Source: Dyadobacter frigoris
Lineage (GTDB): Bacteria > Bacteroidota > Bacteroidia > Cytophagales > Spirosomataceae
Length of the DNA: 64,000 nt
NCBI RefSeq assembly: GCF_005280585.1
Contig: NZ_SZVO01000014.1
Location: 124,001-188,000 of the forward strand
Direction of reading: 5' to 3'
Part shown: positions 42,823 through 51,742 of the stretch, in pieces
Position numbering within the stretch: the first letter of the stretch is position 1
Layout of the letters: every line of letters starts with the position of its first letter
Translations under genes and position numbers: made by a program
The notes under the pieces: generated by a model
The model's input: the letters and a program-made list of their open reading frames with translations, nothing else
What the model was told of the DNA's origin: nothing
The model's database searches: none

Positions 42823-43905
42823 ATGAAGAGAATTCTCATGGTCATGAGCTTGTGTGCGTTGTTGCTACATACAAGCTGTGAATCAAAAAAGGAAGAAAAG
42901 GAAGAAGAAGTGGATTACCTGGTTACTAGTCCTTTGCAAAAAGATACATTGGTTACCAAAGAGTATGTCGCTCAAATTCATGCCATTAGCCACATTGAGC
43001 TGAGAGCTTTGGAAAAGGGTTATCTTCAGAAAATCTATGTGGACGAGGGACAGTCGGTGAAGAAAGGCCAGCTTATGTTTCAGATCATGCCGATGATCTA
43101 CCAGGCAGAAGCACAAAAAGCTCAGGCAGAGGCCAATTTCGCTGAAATTGAATATAAAAACACAAAATCCCTTGCTGATAGCAATGTCGTTTCAAAAAAT
43201 GAACTTGCTTTAGGTAAAGCCAAATTTGATAAGGCAAAAGCAGAACTTGGATTAGCTAACGTTCATTTAGGATTTACTGAGATCAGAGCTCCATTTAATG
43301 GTATGATGGATCATTTCCAGGGAAGACTTGGAAGTCTTGTTAATGAAGGGGATTTGCTTACAACATTATCAGACAACAGTAAGATGTGGGTCTATTATAA
43401 TGTACCGGAAGCTGAATATCTGGATTACAAAACGAAGATAAGCAAAGAAGGTCCTTTGAAAGTTGAATTGTTAATGGCTAACAATAAGTTATTTGATTAT
43501 CCGGGTTTTGTTGAAACGATTGAAGCCGATTTTAACAATGAAACTGGAAATATTGCTTTTAGAGCTACATTCCCTAATCCAAAAGGCTTGTTGAGACATG
43601 GCGAAACGGGTAACATTCAGGTTAAGCTACCCTTTAAAGATGCGCTTATCATCCCTCAGAAAGCCACTTTCGAGGTTCTTGAAAAGAAATATGTTTATGT
43701 GTTGGATAAAGACAATGTGATTAAATCAAGAGAGATAACGATAGCAGCTGAACTGCCGCACATTTTTGTCGTTAAATCCGGTTTGAATAAGAGTGACAAA
43801 ATCCTTTTGGAAGGTTTACGCCAGGTACACGAAAATGAGAAAATTCATACAAAATTCGTGAAGCCTGATTCTGTTATCTCTCATTTAAGTCTATATGCCG
43901 AATAG
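42823..43905 (+). CDS. RND efflux periplasmic adaptor (membrane fusion protein)
   Basis: A 360-residue lipoprotein with signal MKRILMVMSLCALLLHTSC. The HlyD/AcrA-type order is visible: a barrel-sandwich half (HIELRALEKGYLQKIYVDEG), a helical hairpin (AQKAQAEANFAEIEYKNTKS), the second lipoyl half (FTEIRAPFNGMMDHFQGRLG), and a beta barrel plus membrane-proximal domain (LIIPQKATFEVLEKKYVYVL). It links the pump at 43931 to the outer membrane channel at 47127. First gene of the tripartite operon; no TetR-type repressor is adjacent. Confidence 0.93.
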   Translation: MKRILMVMSLCALLLHTSCESKKEEKEEEVDYLVTSPLQKDTLVTKEYVAQIHAISHIELRALEKGYLQKIYVDEGQSVKKGQLMFQIMPMIYQAEAQKAQAEANFAEIEYKNTKSLADSNVVSKNELALGKAKFDKAKAELGLANVHLGFTEIRAPFNGMMDHFQGRLGSLVNEGDLLTTLSDNSKMWVYYNVPEAEYLDYKTKISKEGPLKVELLMANNKLFDYPGFVETIEADFNNETGNIAFRATFPNPKGLLRHGETGNIQVKLPFKDALIIPQKATFEVLEKKYVYVLDKDNVIKSREITIAAELPHIFVVKSGLNKSDKILLEGLRQVHENEKIHTKFVKPDSVISHLSLYAE

Positions 43906-43930
43906 TTAGGTATTTAAAAAAGTAAAAGAC

Positions 43931-46900
43931 ATGTTCAATCAATTCATACGAAGACCTGTATTCGCTATTGTGATCTCGATCATGATAGTCTTTATAGGCA
44001 TCCTGGCGATTGAGAAATTACCCATTTCTCAGTTCCCGGACATTGCCCCAACGACAGTAAACATCTTTATAGCCTATCCGGGAGCGAGTGCTGACGTGCT
44101 GGTAAAATCCACGCTGATTACCCTGGAACAGGCAATCAACGGGGTTCAGGACATGCGTTATATCGCAACCGATGCAACCAGTGCTGGTGAGGCTACTTTA
44201 AGGATTATTTTTGAACCCGGGACGGACCCCAATGTCGCGGTAATCCGGGTAAAAACAAGGGTGGATCAGGTTATGCCGCTTTTACCAGAACTTGTTCAGC
44301 GTGAAGGGGTTATTATTTCACCCGTACAGCCAAGTATGTTGATGTACGTCAACCTTTATTCCAAGGAAAAAAGCATTGACGAAAAATTCCTGTTCAACTA
44401 CGCTACGGTTAAAATGATTCCTGAAATCCAACGGACCAAAGGGATTGCCAGAGCACAAATATTAGGTAGTCGGAGATATGCGATGCGTCTTTGGTTAAAC
44501 CCTGCGCGTATGCGTGCTTATAATATCTCGACAGAAGAAGTAATGAAGGCGGTAGGGGAACAAAGTATTGTTGGTCGCCCGGGTCGTATCGGTCAAAGTT
44601 CCGGTATCGCTGCCCAGTCGCTGGAATACGTACTTACTTATAAAGGACGGTATGATAAACCGGAAGAATATGAAGGAATTATCATTCGTGCGAACTCAAA
44701 AGGGGAAAGTATACATCTTAGAGATATCGCCAAAGTGGAGTTAGGCAGTGAATTCTTTGATATTTATTCCAACCTTGATGGCCATCCTTCGGCGGCTATC
44801 GTGTTAAGACAAAACTATGGTAGTAATGCCAGTGATGTAATTGAGGAAGTAAAAAAGAAGCTTGAAGTGATGAAGGAATCTTTCCCTCCGGGGGTGGATT
44901 ACAAAATCAGTTATGACGTTTCTAAATTTTTGGATGCGTCTATCGAGCAGGTGATTGATACTTTGCGGGATGCGTTTATCCTGGTTGCCCTGGTTGTATT
45001 TATATTCCTTGGCGACTGGCGTTCAACTTTGATTCCGATCCTTGCGGTTCCGGTATCCCTCATCGGGGCGTTCTTTGTGATACAGGCTTTTGGACTTTCC
45101 ATCAACTTGATCACGCTTTTTGCCCTTGTACTTGCGATTGGTATTGTGGTTGATGATGCGATTGTCGTCGTCGAGGCCGTCCATGCGAAATTTGAAGAAG
45201 AGCCCGGTATAACACCTTACAATGCGGTGAAAAAAGTGCTTTCCGAGATCAGTGGAGCTATTATCGCGATCACAGCCGTAATGGTGTCTGTATTCCTTCC
45301 GATTTCGTTTATGTCTGGTCCGGTTGGTACGTTTTACCGGCAATTCTCGATTACGATGGCTAGTTCTATCGTAATTTCGGCCTTGATCGCCTTGACACTT
45401 ACACCGGTATTGTGCGCCATACTGCTTCAAAATCATCATGGACATGAGAGGAAGAAAAACATACTTACCAAAGTACTTGACAGCTTCAACCGCGTATTTG
45501 ATAAACTTACCGGCAGATACGTTGCTTTGCTTAAAATGATCGTTAGCCGGAGAGTTGTTACCTGGGGAGTATTATTGATTTTCTGTGCTGGAATAGTATA
45601 CGTGAATAAAGTGCTGCCAGCAGGTTTTATTCCAAATGAAGATCAGAGTACGATTTATGCAATTATCCAGACACCTCCGGGTTCTACGCTTGAAAAAACC
45701 AACGAGGTTTCCAGACGCCTTCAAAAAATTTGCGAAGAAGTTGGTGGAATTGAATCGGTATCTTCTCTTGCAGGTTACGAGATCATGACTGAGGGACGGG
45801 GTTCTAACGCCGGTACTTGTTTGATCAACTTGAAATCTTGGCATGACCGTGATAAAAACGTGAAGGAAATCATGGAAGAATTGGAAACAAAGACAAGAGG
45901 TCTTGGTGCCGTGGTTGAATTCTTTGAACCACCTGCAATTCCGGGTTTTGGTACATCCGGTGGTTTCTCTATGCGTTTACTTGATAAAACAACTGATACA
46001 GATTATCGTGAGTTTGATGTTATCAACAAAAAATTCATGGGAGATTTGGCAAAACGTCCTGAGCTTACTGGTTTGTTTACTTTCTTTGCCGCGAATTATC
46101 CTCAGTACGAATTGCAGATAGACAATCAGCTAGCCATGCAAAAAGGTGTATCAATCGGAAAAGCGATGGATAACCTGAACATCATGATCGGTAGTACATA
46201 CGAACAAGGTTTTACAAGGTTTAACCAGTTCTTTAAAGTGTACGTGCAGTCTGATCCTAGTTTCAGAAGACTGCCATCCGATTTGTTAAAGCTTTTTGTT
46301 AAAAACGATACAGGCGAAATGGTACCTTACTCGTCATTCATGACGCTTAAAAAAGGCCAGGGCCCTAATGAGATTACACGTTTCAACTTATACAATTCAG
46401 CAGCGATCCAGGGTCTTCCGGCCAAGGGTTACACGACGGCTGATGCGATCCAGGCGATTCGTGAAGTGGCAGCCAAGACATTACCAAAAGGATACGATAT
46501 CGCTTTTGAAGGTCTTTCTTATGATGAATCGATCCGGGGGAACGAGTCACTTGTCGTGTTCATGATCGTATTAGCGTTCGTATATTTTGTATTGGCAGCG
46601 CAGTATGAAAGTTTCATTATTCCTTTTGCAGTAGTGTTATCGCTTCCGGTTGGGGTATTTGGCTCGTTCCTGCTTCTTAAAATGATGGGTCTGGAAAACA
46701 ACATTTATGCCCAGATCGGTCTGATCATGTTGGTAGGTTTGTTAGGTAAAAATGCCGTACTGATCGTTGAGTTTGCTGTCCAGAAGCGGCACCAGGGAGA
46801 TACGATCCTGAACGCAGCCATTGAGGGAGCCAAGGTTCGTTTCCGTCCTATCTTAATGACATCGTTCGCTTTTGTTGCCGGGTTGATACCGTTGATCAGT

Positions 46901-47137
46901 GCGACGGGTGCAGGAGCCATTGGTAACCGTACGATCGGTGCTTCGGCAATGGGTGGTATGTTATTCGGAACGATTTTCGGGGTAATCATCATTCCTGGAT
47001 TGTACTTTATATTTGGCACTTTGGCCGACGGTAGAAAAATGATCAAAGATGAAGAGGACGGCTCGTTGTCTGAGCAATTTGTTCACGCAATCGACGCTTT
47101 TCCCCAAACTAATGAACCTCATAGCGATGCACAATAA
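43931..47137 (+). CDS. RND efflux pump, HAE1 (AcrB/MexB) family
   Basis: A 1068-residue inner membrane transporter with the HAE1 layout. It starts MFNQFIRRPVFAIVISIMIV. The proton-relay pair Asp-Asp is in TM4 (AIGIVVDDAIVVVEAVHAKF), with further motifs in ISGAIIAITAVMVSVFLPIS and GLIMLVGLLGKNAVLIVEFA. Two large periplasmic loops are present. It exports drugs, bile-salt-like compounds or other amphiphiles using the proton gradient. It overlaps the channel gene by 11 nt at its end, so translational coupling is likely. Confidence 0.95.
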   Translation: MFNQFIRRPVFAIVISIMIVFIGILAIEKLPISQFPDIAPTTVNIFIAYPGASADVLVKSTLITLEQAINGVQDMRYIATDATSAGEATLRIIFEPGTDPNVAVIRVKTRVDQVMPLLPELVQREGVIISPVQPSMLMYVNLYSKEKSIDEKFLFNYATVKMIPEIQRTKGIARAQILGSRRYAMRLWLNPARMRAYNISTEEVMKAVGEQSIVGRPGRIGQSSGIAAQSLEYVLTYKGRYDKPEEYEGIIIRANSKGESIHLRDIAKVELGSEFFDIYSNLDGHPSAAIVLRQNYGSNASDVIEEVKKKLEVMKESFPPGVDYKISYDVSKFLDASIEQVIDTLRDAFILVALVVFIFLGDWRSTLIPILAVPVSLIGAFFVIQAFGLSINLITLFALVLAIGIVVDDAIVVVEAVHAKFEEEPGITPYNAVKKVLSEISGAIIAITAVMVSVFLPISFMSGPVGTFYRQFSITMASSIVISALIALTLTPVLCAILLQNHHGHERKKNILTKVLDSFNRVFDKLTGRYVALLKMIVSRRVVTWGVLLIFCAGIVYVNKVLPAGFIPNEDQSTIYAIIQTPPGSTLEKTNEVSRRLQKICEEVGGIESVSSLAGYEIMTEGRGSNAGTCLINLKSWHDRDKNVKEIMEELETKTRGLGAVVEFFEPPAIPGFGTSGGFSMRLLDKTTDTDYREFDVINKKFMGDLAKRPELTGLFTFFAANYPQYELQIDNQLAMQKGVSIGKAMDNLNIMIGSTYEQGFTRFNQFFKVYVQSDPSFRRLPSDLLKLFVKNDTGEMVPYSSFMTLKKGQGPNEITRFNLYNSAAIQGLPAKGYTTADAIQAIREVAAKTLPKGYDIAFEGLSYDESIRGNESLVVFMIVLAFVYFVLAAQYESFIIPFAVVLSLPVGVFGSFLLLKMMGLENNIYAQIGLIMLVGLLGKNAVLIVEFAVQKRHQGDTILNAAIEGAKVRFRPILMTSFAFVAGLIPLISATGAGAIGNRTIGASAMGGMLFGTIFGVIIIPGLYFIFGTLADGRKMIKDEEDGSLSEQFVHAIDAFPQTNEPHSDAQ

Positions 47138-48560
47138 AAGAATAGTAAGTTGGGTTGGGATAGCACTTATGTCCCTCGCCTACACCGGTTGTAAGGTGCC
47201 GACTTTGGTAACGAAAACTGAAAATAAAGGAGTACCTGTGAGCTATACCGGCTCACAGGATTCAACGAACGCTGGAAAGCTTTCCTGGAAGACCTATTTT
47301 ACGGATAGCTCGCTGACAGCCCTGATTGATCTGGGGTTACAGAACAATCAGGAGTTGAATATTACGATGCAGGAGATCCAGATTGCCAATAACGAGATCA
47401 TGGCAAGAAAAGGGGAGTATATGCCATTCGTGAATCTTGGCGGCGCAGCTGGTGTGGAAAAAGCATCCAGGTATACGCTTCCTGGTGCAACGGAGGAAAT
47501 TACGGAAATAAAACCGGGCAAGAAAACTCCGGATCCTTTGTCCAATTTCGGTTTCGGTGCAACTGCTACCTGGGAAATAGATATCTGGCATAAATTACGC
47601 AATGCAAAGAAGGCTGCCGTTTCAAGGTATCTGTCTTCTGTGGAAGGTAAAAATTTCATGATGACGAATCTGGTATCAGAAATAGCAAGTAATTATTACG
47701 AATTACTGGCCCTTGATGCTCAGCTGGACATTTTGCAAAGAAATATTGAAATTCAGAGCAATGCGTTGAGAATCGTAAGAATGGAAAAAGAAGCGACACG
47801 GGTTACTGAACTGGCTGTGCGCCGGTTTCAGGCACAGGTGCTTAATACCCAAAATCTGCAATATGATATCAAACAAAAGATTGTAGAAGCTGAGAACCGG
47901 ATCAACTTCCTTGTAGGCCGGTACCCGCAGCCTGTTAACAGAAGTCATCAGAATTTCGAAACGCTGATGCCCACGATCATTCAGGCAGGTATTCCAACAC
48001 AGTTATTGGAAAACCGTCCGGATGTAAAACAAGCTGAGAATGATCTTGCGGCTGCAAAACTTGATGTTCAGGTTGCAAAAGCGAATTTTTATCCTCGCCT
48101 GGGTCTTTCGGCGGTGCTTGGTTTACAGTCATTCAATCCACTTTATCTGGCAAAAATGCCTAAGTCGATCATTACTTCTTTGGCAGCCGATATGGCAGGT
48201 CCTTTAATTAATAAGAATTTGATTAAGGCGACTTATTACAGTGCTAATTCCAAGCAAATACAAGCCGTTTACAATTACGAACGTACAGTTTTGAATGCTT
48301 ACATTGAAGTTGCCAATCAGATTTCGAGAATCGGTAACCTTGAAAAAAGTTACGACTTGAAAAAGAGCGAAGTGGAAGCACTTACAGAGTCAATCAATAT
48401 TTCAAATCGTCTTTTTGCCTCGGCAAGAGCGGATTATATGGAAGTACTTTTGACACAACGTGACGCGCTGGAATCCAGATTCGATCTTGTTGAAACAAAA
48501 ATGAACCAGATGAATGCCACGGTAAGTATCTACCGCGCGTTGGGAGGTGGATGGAGGTAA
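47127..48560 (+). CDS. outer membrane efflux channel (OprM/NodT-type TolC lipoprotein)
   Basis: A 477-residue TolC-family protein. The ATG at 47127 (MHNKRIVSWVGIALMSLAYTGC) gives a tight lipoprotein signal; the ATG at 47112 would add five residues, and anything longer runs inside the pump gene. The two-repeat helical structure is visible (QNNQELNITMQEIQIANNEI; QAENDLAAAKLDVQVAKANF), with the OEP motif YPRLGLSAVLG and the end VSIYRALGGGW. Completes the tripartite efflux system; a 24-bp terminator follows. Confidence 0.93.
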   Translation: MHNKRIVSWVGIALMSLAYTGCKVPTLVTKTENKGVPVSYTGSQDSTNAGKLSWKTYFTDSSLTALIDLGLQNNQELNITMQEIQIANNEIMARKGEYMPFVNLGGAAGVEKASRYTLPGATEEITEIKPGKKTPDPLSNFGFGATATWEIDIWHKLRNAKKAAVSRYLSSVEGKNFMMTNLVSEIASNYYELLALDAQLDILQRNIEIQSNALRIVRMEKEATRVTELAVRRFQAQVLNTQNLQYDIKQKIVEAENRINFLVGRYPQPVNRSHQNFETLMPTIIQAGIPTQLLENRPDVKQAENDLAAAKLDVQVAKANFYPRLGLSAVLGLQSFNPLYLAKMPKSIITSLAADMAGPLINKNLIKATYYSANSKQIQAVYNYERTVLNAYIEVANQISRIGNLEKSYDLKKSEVEALTESINISNRLFASARADYMEVLLTQRDALESRFDLVETKMNQMNATVSIYRALGGGWR

Positions 48561-48606
48561 TAAAATGCTAAAAGTTATTTAGCAGATTTATTTCCAAGAT
48601 AGTATT

Positions 48607-48661
48607 AAAAAAGAAATGGTTGCAAGTGCTTGGTTAGAGCACTTGCAACCATTTCTTTTTT
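48607..48661. terminator. 24-bp perfect terminator hairpin
   Basis: Arms 48607-48630 and 48638-48661 are perfectly complementary (A6 at one end, T6 at the other) with loop TGGTTAG. It works on both strands, between the rightward efflux operon and the leftward XRE gene. Confidence 0.92.
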
Positions 48662-48678
48662 CAACCAATAATCACACT

Positions 48679-48734
48679 TGACAAAACCTGACCACGCCCT
48701 GACAATAAATGACAATTCCTGACCACACTTTGAC
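48679..48734. repeat. six TGAC words in helical phase
   Basis: TGAC occurs at 48679, 48689, 48700, 48710, 48720 and 48731, giving steps of 10, 11, 10, 10 and 11 bp (mean 10.4). On the minus strand this is (T/G)GTCA every turn. Four of six are preceded by C or CC. The array lies between the efflux terminator and the 3' end of the XRE gene. It could bind a protein that oligomerises on one face of the helix. Confidence 0.75.
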
Positions 48735-48736
48735 AG

Positions 48737-48973
48737 CTACTTAACCTTCTCCAACTCCCACTTCCACATCACTTTCAACATATTCCAATATATTCCCGGG
48801 CGGCAGTGCAGGACTTTACAAATAGCATCCAGCGTAGTAAACCGAATCGCTTTTGCCTTACCCGTTTTAAGTACAGAAAGATTTGCAAGCGTTAATCCAA
48901 CTTTCTCGGAAAGCTCATTTAATGACATTTTTCGCTTGGCCATCATTACATCCGGATTTACGATAATAGGCAT
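48737..48973 (-). CDS. XRE-family HTH regulator with altered C-terminus
   Basis: A 78-residue Cro/CI-type regulator of the small YozG-like group that accompanies DUF2975 genes. The HTH is intact: MMAKRKMSLNELSEKVGLTL, NLSVLKTGKAKAIRFTTLDA. After CKVLHCRPG the frame reads IYWNMLKVMWKWELEKVK, unlike the family. Adding one base after the CCGGGA codons would restore DILEYVESD, the usual family tail. A one-base deletion (or sequencing error) has therefore probably replaced the last ~20 residues. It starts 3 nt after the DUF2975 remnant. Confidence 0.75.
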   Translation of the reverse strand: MPIIVNPDVMMAKRKMSLNELSEKVGLTLANLSVLKTGKAKAIRFTTLDAICKVLHCRPGIYWNMLKVMWKWELEKVK

Positions 48974-48976
48974 AAC

Positions 48977-49254
48977 TTATACGGTCAGGTCATTTTCTGA
49001 TTGAATTTCTACGCCACGTTTAAAAACCCGAGAAATAATAAATACGAGTCCCGCCATAAAAATGAACTCCTCCGCTGCCCATGCTTCACTAATAATACCT
49101 GTTCTTTTAAACAACCGGTCGGCGTGTTCGTTGTTTAGTACTGCAACGATCCAGGTTCCCGACAAAATGTAGCTGAGATTATTGATATCCGTAATGCTGT
49201 TTACTATATTAATGAGATTTTTGGAACCGCTAAGAACAATAACTTCTTCAAAAC
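48977..49254 (-). pseudogene. C-terminal remnant of a DUF2975 membrane protein
   Basis: An open frame without an ATG runs from a stop near 49260 to 48977. It ends EEFIFMAGLVFIISRVFKRG, then VEIQSENDLTV, the characteristic last helix and tail of DUF2975 proteins that precede an XRE regulator. Intact members are about 160-190 residues with four helices. Here only about 90 residues remain, with TTG at 49163-49165 the sole plausible start (62 residues). The missing N-terminus coincides with the start of the next rightward gene at 49256. Confidence 0.7.
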
Positions 49255-49255
49255 G

Positions 49256-49798
49256 ATGATTAGCTTACTTCATATTCATAGATTTATATTAGCCTTATGG
49301 CTACTTTTGTTGTCTTATCCCTTGATGTCGCAGTCATGGAAACCAGATTTTAAGATCAGTATTAATTATCGCACCAACGCCATTTTCAAAGGTTCTGATT
49401 TAAATCAATTTCTGGAATTTAATGTTCCTAACTCCGCTGGCTTTTGTAGTTCAGGAATGATCATATTTTATTTTCGGGTAAATTACCTGGGTGTTGTAGA
49501 CAGTTTATACCATGAAGGAGATCCGGATATGAAAGCAGCAGGCATCATCAATCAGAATATTCTAAATACAAATGGAAACTGGATTTTGCCCAAAATAACA
49601 AGTACGACGAATAAATGTTGGTTTATATTTCCATATTTTATTTTGGGAGGATTAAATAATTGCAGTGATCAGGATAAAAAGAAACATGAACAGTTATTAA
49701 TATTGAGAAATCTCCTGTCAGCGTTTAAATTTAGAGCAGATGAAAAAGGTAGATATCTTTTAGCGCCTAATCCGATACAAAGCTATAGCATAAAGTAG
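49256..49798 (+). CDS. exported hypothetical protein
   Basis: A 180-residue protein with a signal peptide (MISLLHIHRFILALWLLLLS, cleavage after about MSQ). The mature part has three Cys (FCSSG, KCWF, NNCS) and a region FYFRVNYLGVVDSLYHEGDP that loosely resembles TonB-C-like folds. I do not assign a family. It abuts the truncated DUF2975 frame, so its 5' region may mark the junction of a rearrangement. Function unknown. Confidence 0.65.
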   Translation: MISLLHIHRFILALWLLLLSYPLMSQSWKPDFKISINYRTNAIFKGSDLNQFLEFNVPNSAGFCSSGMIIFYFRVNYLGVVDSLYHEGDPDMKAAGIINQNILNTNGNWILPKITSTTNKCWFIFPYFILGGLNNCSDQDKKKHEQLLILRNLLSAFKFRADEKGRYLLAPNPIQSYSIK

Positions 49799-49905
49799 CT
49801 AATTGATAAATTGTTTTAAACCAAGATCAGTGATTAGAAATCTGTTCTGGTATAATTCTATTCCTTCAATAAATTAATCTTGTATCAAAACGACAAATTT
49901 AATTA

Positions 49906-50796
49906 ATGCAAATTTCTAACTATCCTCAGCAGGTACCGGTTTATTCTTTGGAGCCAGACGATGTAATTGCTAATAAACATTTTAGAGTGTATAATTATGA
50001 AGGTAGTTTGCCAAACCATTCTGATCTTCTCATACCGCACCGAAAGGATCATTACCTTTTTGTATTTATCAGGCGGGCTGGTAGTCGGCAATGGATTGAC
50101 ATGACTCCCTACAAACTTCTGGACAACACTATTTACTTCACCGGTCCGGATCAAATTATTGTAAAAGAAGAATTTATACAGTTATGGAGTACCGGTATTG
50201 CTTTTACGAGGGAGTTTTTGTCATTTCAGGAAAACGCTTCACTAAGCAACCTTCCGCTCATTCAAAATCCTCAAAATGGTCATCAATTGCTGCTTACACT
50301 GGCAGATGTTAATTTCGTTGAAGATATGCTGGCCAAGATTAATCTGGAATATCGAAGTCCGGGTGAATGGCAGCAACGCATGTTGACCGCTTACCTGACC
50401 GTGTTGCTTACGTATTTGAGCCGCCTGTATACGGCGCAGTTCAAAGATAATATTTCTTCAGTCGACAAGCTGTTATTAAAGAACTTTCAGGAAAAAATCA
50501 ACGTGTGTTTTCGCGAATTACGTGAAGTGGGAGATTATGCTTCTTTGCTGAATATTTCTGCCGGGCATTTAAGCGAAGTGGTGAAAAACCAGAGCGGTAA
50601 GCCGGCCATTAAACATATACATGAGCGGCTGATACTGGAAGCCAGGCGCTTGCTGTTTCACACCAATGATTCTTTAAAAGAAATTGCTTTTGACCTCGGT
50701 TTTTCAGATGCCTCATATTTCAATCGTTTCTTTAAGCGTGAAGCCGGTGTAACACCAGCCGGGTACCGGTCAAACATCCGTAAAATGTACCATTAA
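49906..50796 (+). CDS. AraC-family transcriptional regulator
   Basis: A 296-residue regulator with an N-terminal sensing domain (about 1-180; PHRKDHYLFVFIRRAGSRQW) and a C-terminal double HTH. The second HTH is clear: LKEIAFDLGFSDASYFNRFF, then KREAGVTPAGYRSNIRKMY. It shares layout with the regulator at 40654 but is not close in sequence. The SDR gene 73 nt downstream is the likely target. Effector unknown. Confidence 0.9.
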   Translation: MQISNYPQQVPVYSLEPDDVIANKHFRVYNYEGSLPNHSDLLIPHRKDHYLFVFIRRAGSRQWIDMTPYKLLDNTIYFTGPDQIIVKEEFIQLWSTGIAFTREFLSFQENASLSNLPLIQNPQNGHQLLLTLADVNFVEDMLAKINLEYRSPGEWQQRMLTAYLTVLLTYLSRLYTAQFKDNISSVDKLLLKNFQEKINVCFRELREVGDYASLLNISAGHLSEVVKNQSGKPAIKHIHERLILEARRLLFHTNDSLKEIAFDLGFSDASYFNRFFKREAGVTPAGYRSNIRKMYH

Positions 50797-50835
50797 TACT
50801 GAGGGATGTGTTACAGCCGATGAATTTGGGGGATG

Positions 50836-50843
50836 TAGATTTG
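50836..50843 (+). promoter_or_regulatory. -7 promoter element (TAGATTTG) of the SDR gene
   Basis: An exact TAnnTTTG match in the 73-nt gap between araC-type and SDR genes. No good TTG is found at -33, which would suit an activator-dependent promoter. Confidence 0.4.
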
Positions 50844-50869
50844 TACTGTTAATAATTATACAATTTAAT

Positions 50870-51607
50870 ATGAAAACAGTACTGATAACAGGAGCAAACA
50901 AAAGCATTGGTTTTGAAACAGCCAGGCAATTATTACAGCAAGGTTATTTTGTATACCTGGGCTGCCGGGATATAAAAAAAGGTCAGGAGGCGGTTGACCA
51001 GCTTCATTCAGAAGGCTTAAACCAGGTAGAGCCCATAGAGATTGACGTTGATGACTTTGAATCAATAAAAGCCGCCCGGGAAGTGCTTGGCCAAAAAACC
51101 AAAGTGCTGGATGTGTTAATTAATAACGCGGGTATTTCCGGAAATATGCCGCAGGCGCCACTCGAAACAGATATCAGCGTATTTAAGCAGGTTTTTGAGA
51201 CCAATTTTTTTGGCGTAATTGAAGTGACACAGGCGTTTATTGACCTTTTGAAGAAATCGCCGGAACCAAGGATTGTTAACGTGACCTCGGGCCTGGGTTC
51301 ACTCACCCTTCATAACGATCCGGCATGGAAACATTATCAGGTGAAACCAACTTCGTATGTTGCGTCCAAAGCGGCACTCAATGCTTATACCATTGTGCTT
51401 GCTTATGATTTACGGGATACTGCATTTAAGATAAATGCAGTTGATCCTGGCTATACGGCCACAGATTTTAATAATCACTCAGGGCCTGGAACTGTCCCGG
51501 ATGCCGCTGCCAGGGTTGTAAAAGCAGCTATTTTAGGTGCGGACGGTCCGACCGGGCAATTTTTCAGTGATGATAATGTACCGGAAACAGGGATTAGTCC
51601 ATGGTAA
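50870..51607 (+). CDS. short-chain dehydrogenase/reductase
   Basis: A 245-residue classical SDR. The cofactor motif is TGANKSIGFETARQL; the arginine in GCRDIKKG suggests NADP(H). NNAGISG, the catalytic Ser in NVTSGLGSL, and Y-x-x-x-K in SYVASKAALN follow. The C-terminus (NAVDPGYTATDFNNHSGPGT) is typical of carbonyl reductase-like SDRs. The substrate is probably a small aldehyde or ketone, not identifiable here. Likely controlled by the AraC-type regulator just upstream. Confidence 0.92.
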   Translation: MKTVLITGANKSIGFETARQLLQQGYFVYLGCRDIKKGQEAVDQLHSEGLNQVEPIEIDVDDFESIKAAREVLGQKTKVLDVLINNAGISGNMPQAPLETDISVFKQVFETNFFGVIEVTQAFIDLLKKSPEPRIVNVTSGLGSLTLHNDPAWKHYQVKPTSYVASKAALNAYTIVLAYDLRDTAFKINAVDPGYTATDFNNHSGPGTVPDAAARVVKAAILGADGPTGQFFSDDNVPETGISPW

Positions 51608-51697
51608 CAATAAGATAGCAACCTACCAGAGAGCTATTTTTTTTGTATTTTAATAATTTTATTTAGAAACAATTGGTAAATTTCTCTTCATTGCAGG

Positions 51698-51732
51698 TAA
51701 AATACCGGAGATATTATTTCTCCGGTATTTTA
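51698..51732. terminator. bidirectional terminator
   Basis: A perfect 14-bp stem TAAAATACCGGAGA / TCTCCGGTATTTTA with loop TATTATT between convergent genes. Confidence 0.85.
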
Positions 51733-51742
51733 TTTCTCAATT

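Noticed and set aside
45023..45445. A 140-codon antisense open frame inside the RND pump gene
   Set aside because: The product is a low-complexity Arg/Lys/Asn-rich string, an artefact of the pump's codons in the reverse frame.
48679..48734. TGAC array as a CRISPR or simple tandem repeat
   Set aside because: Units are 10-11 bp with only four fixed bases; there are no 25-40 bp repeats and spacers and no cas genes.
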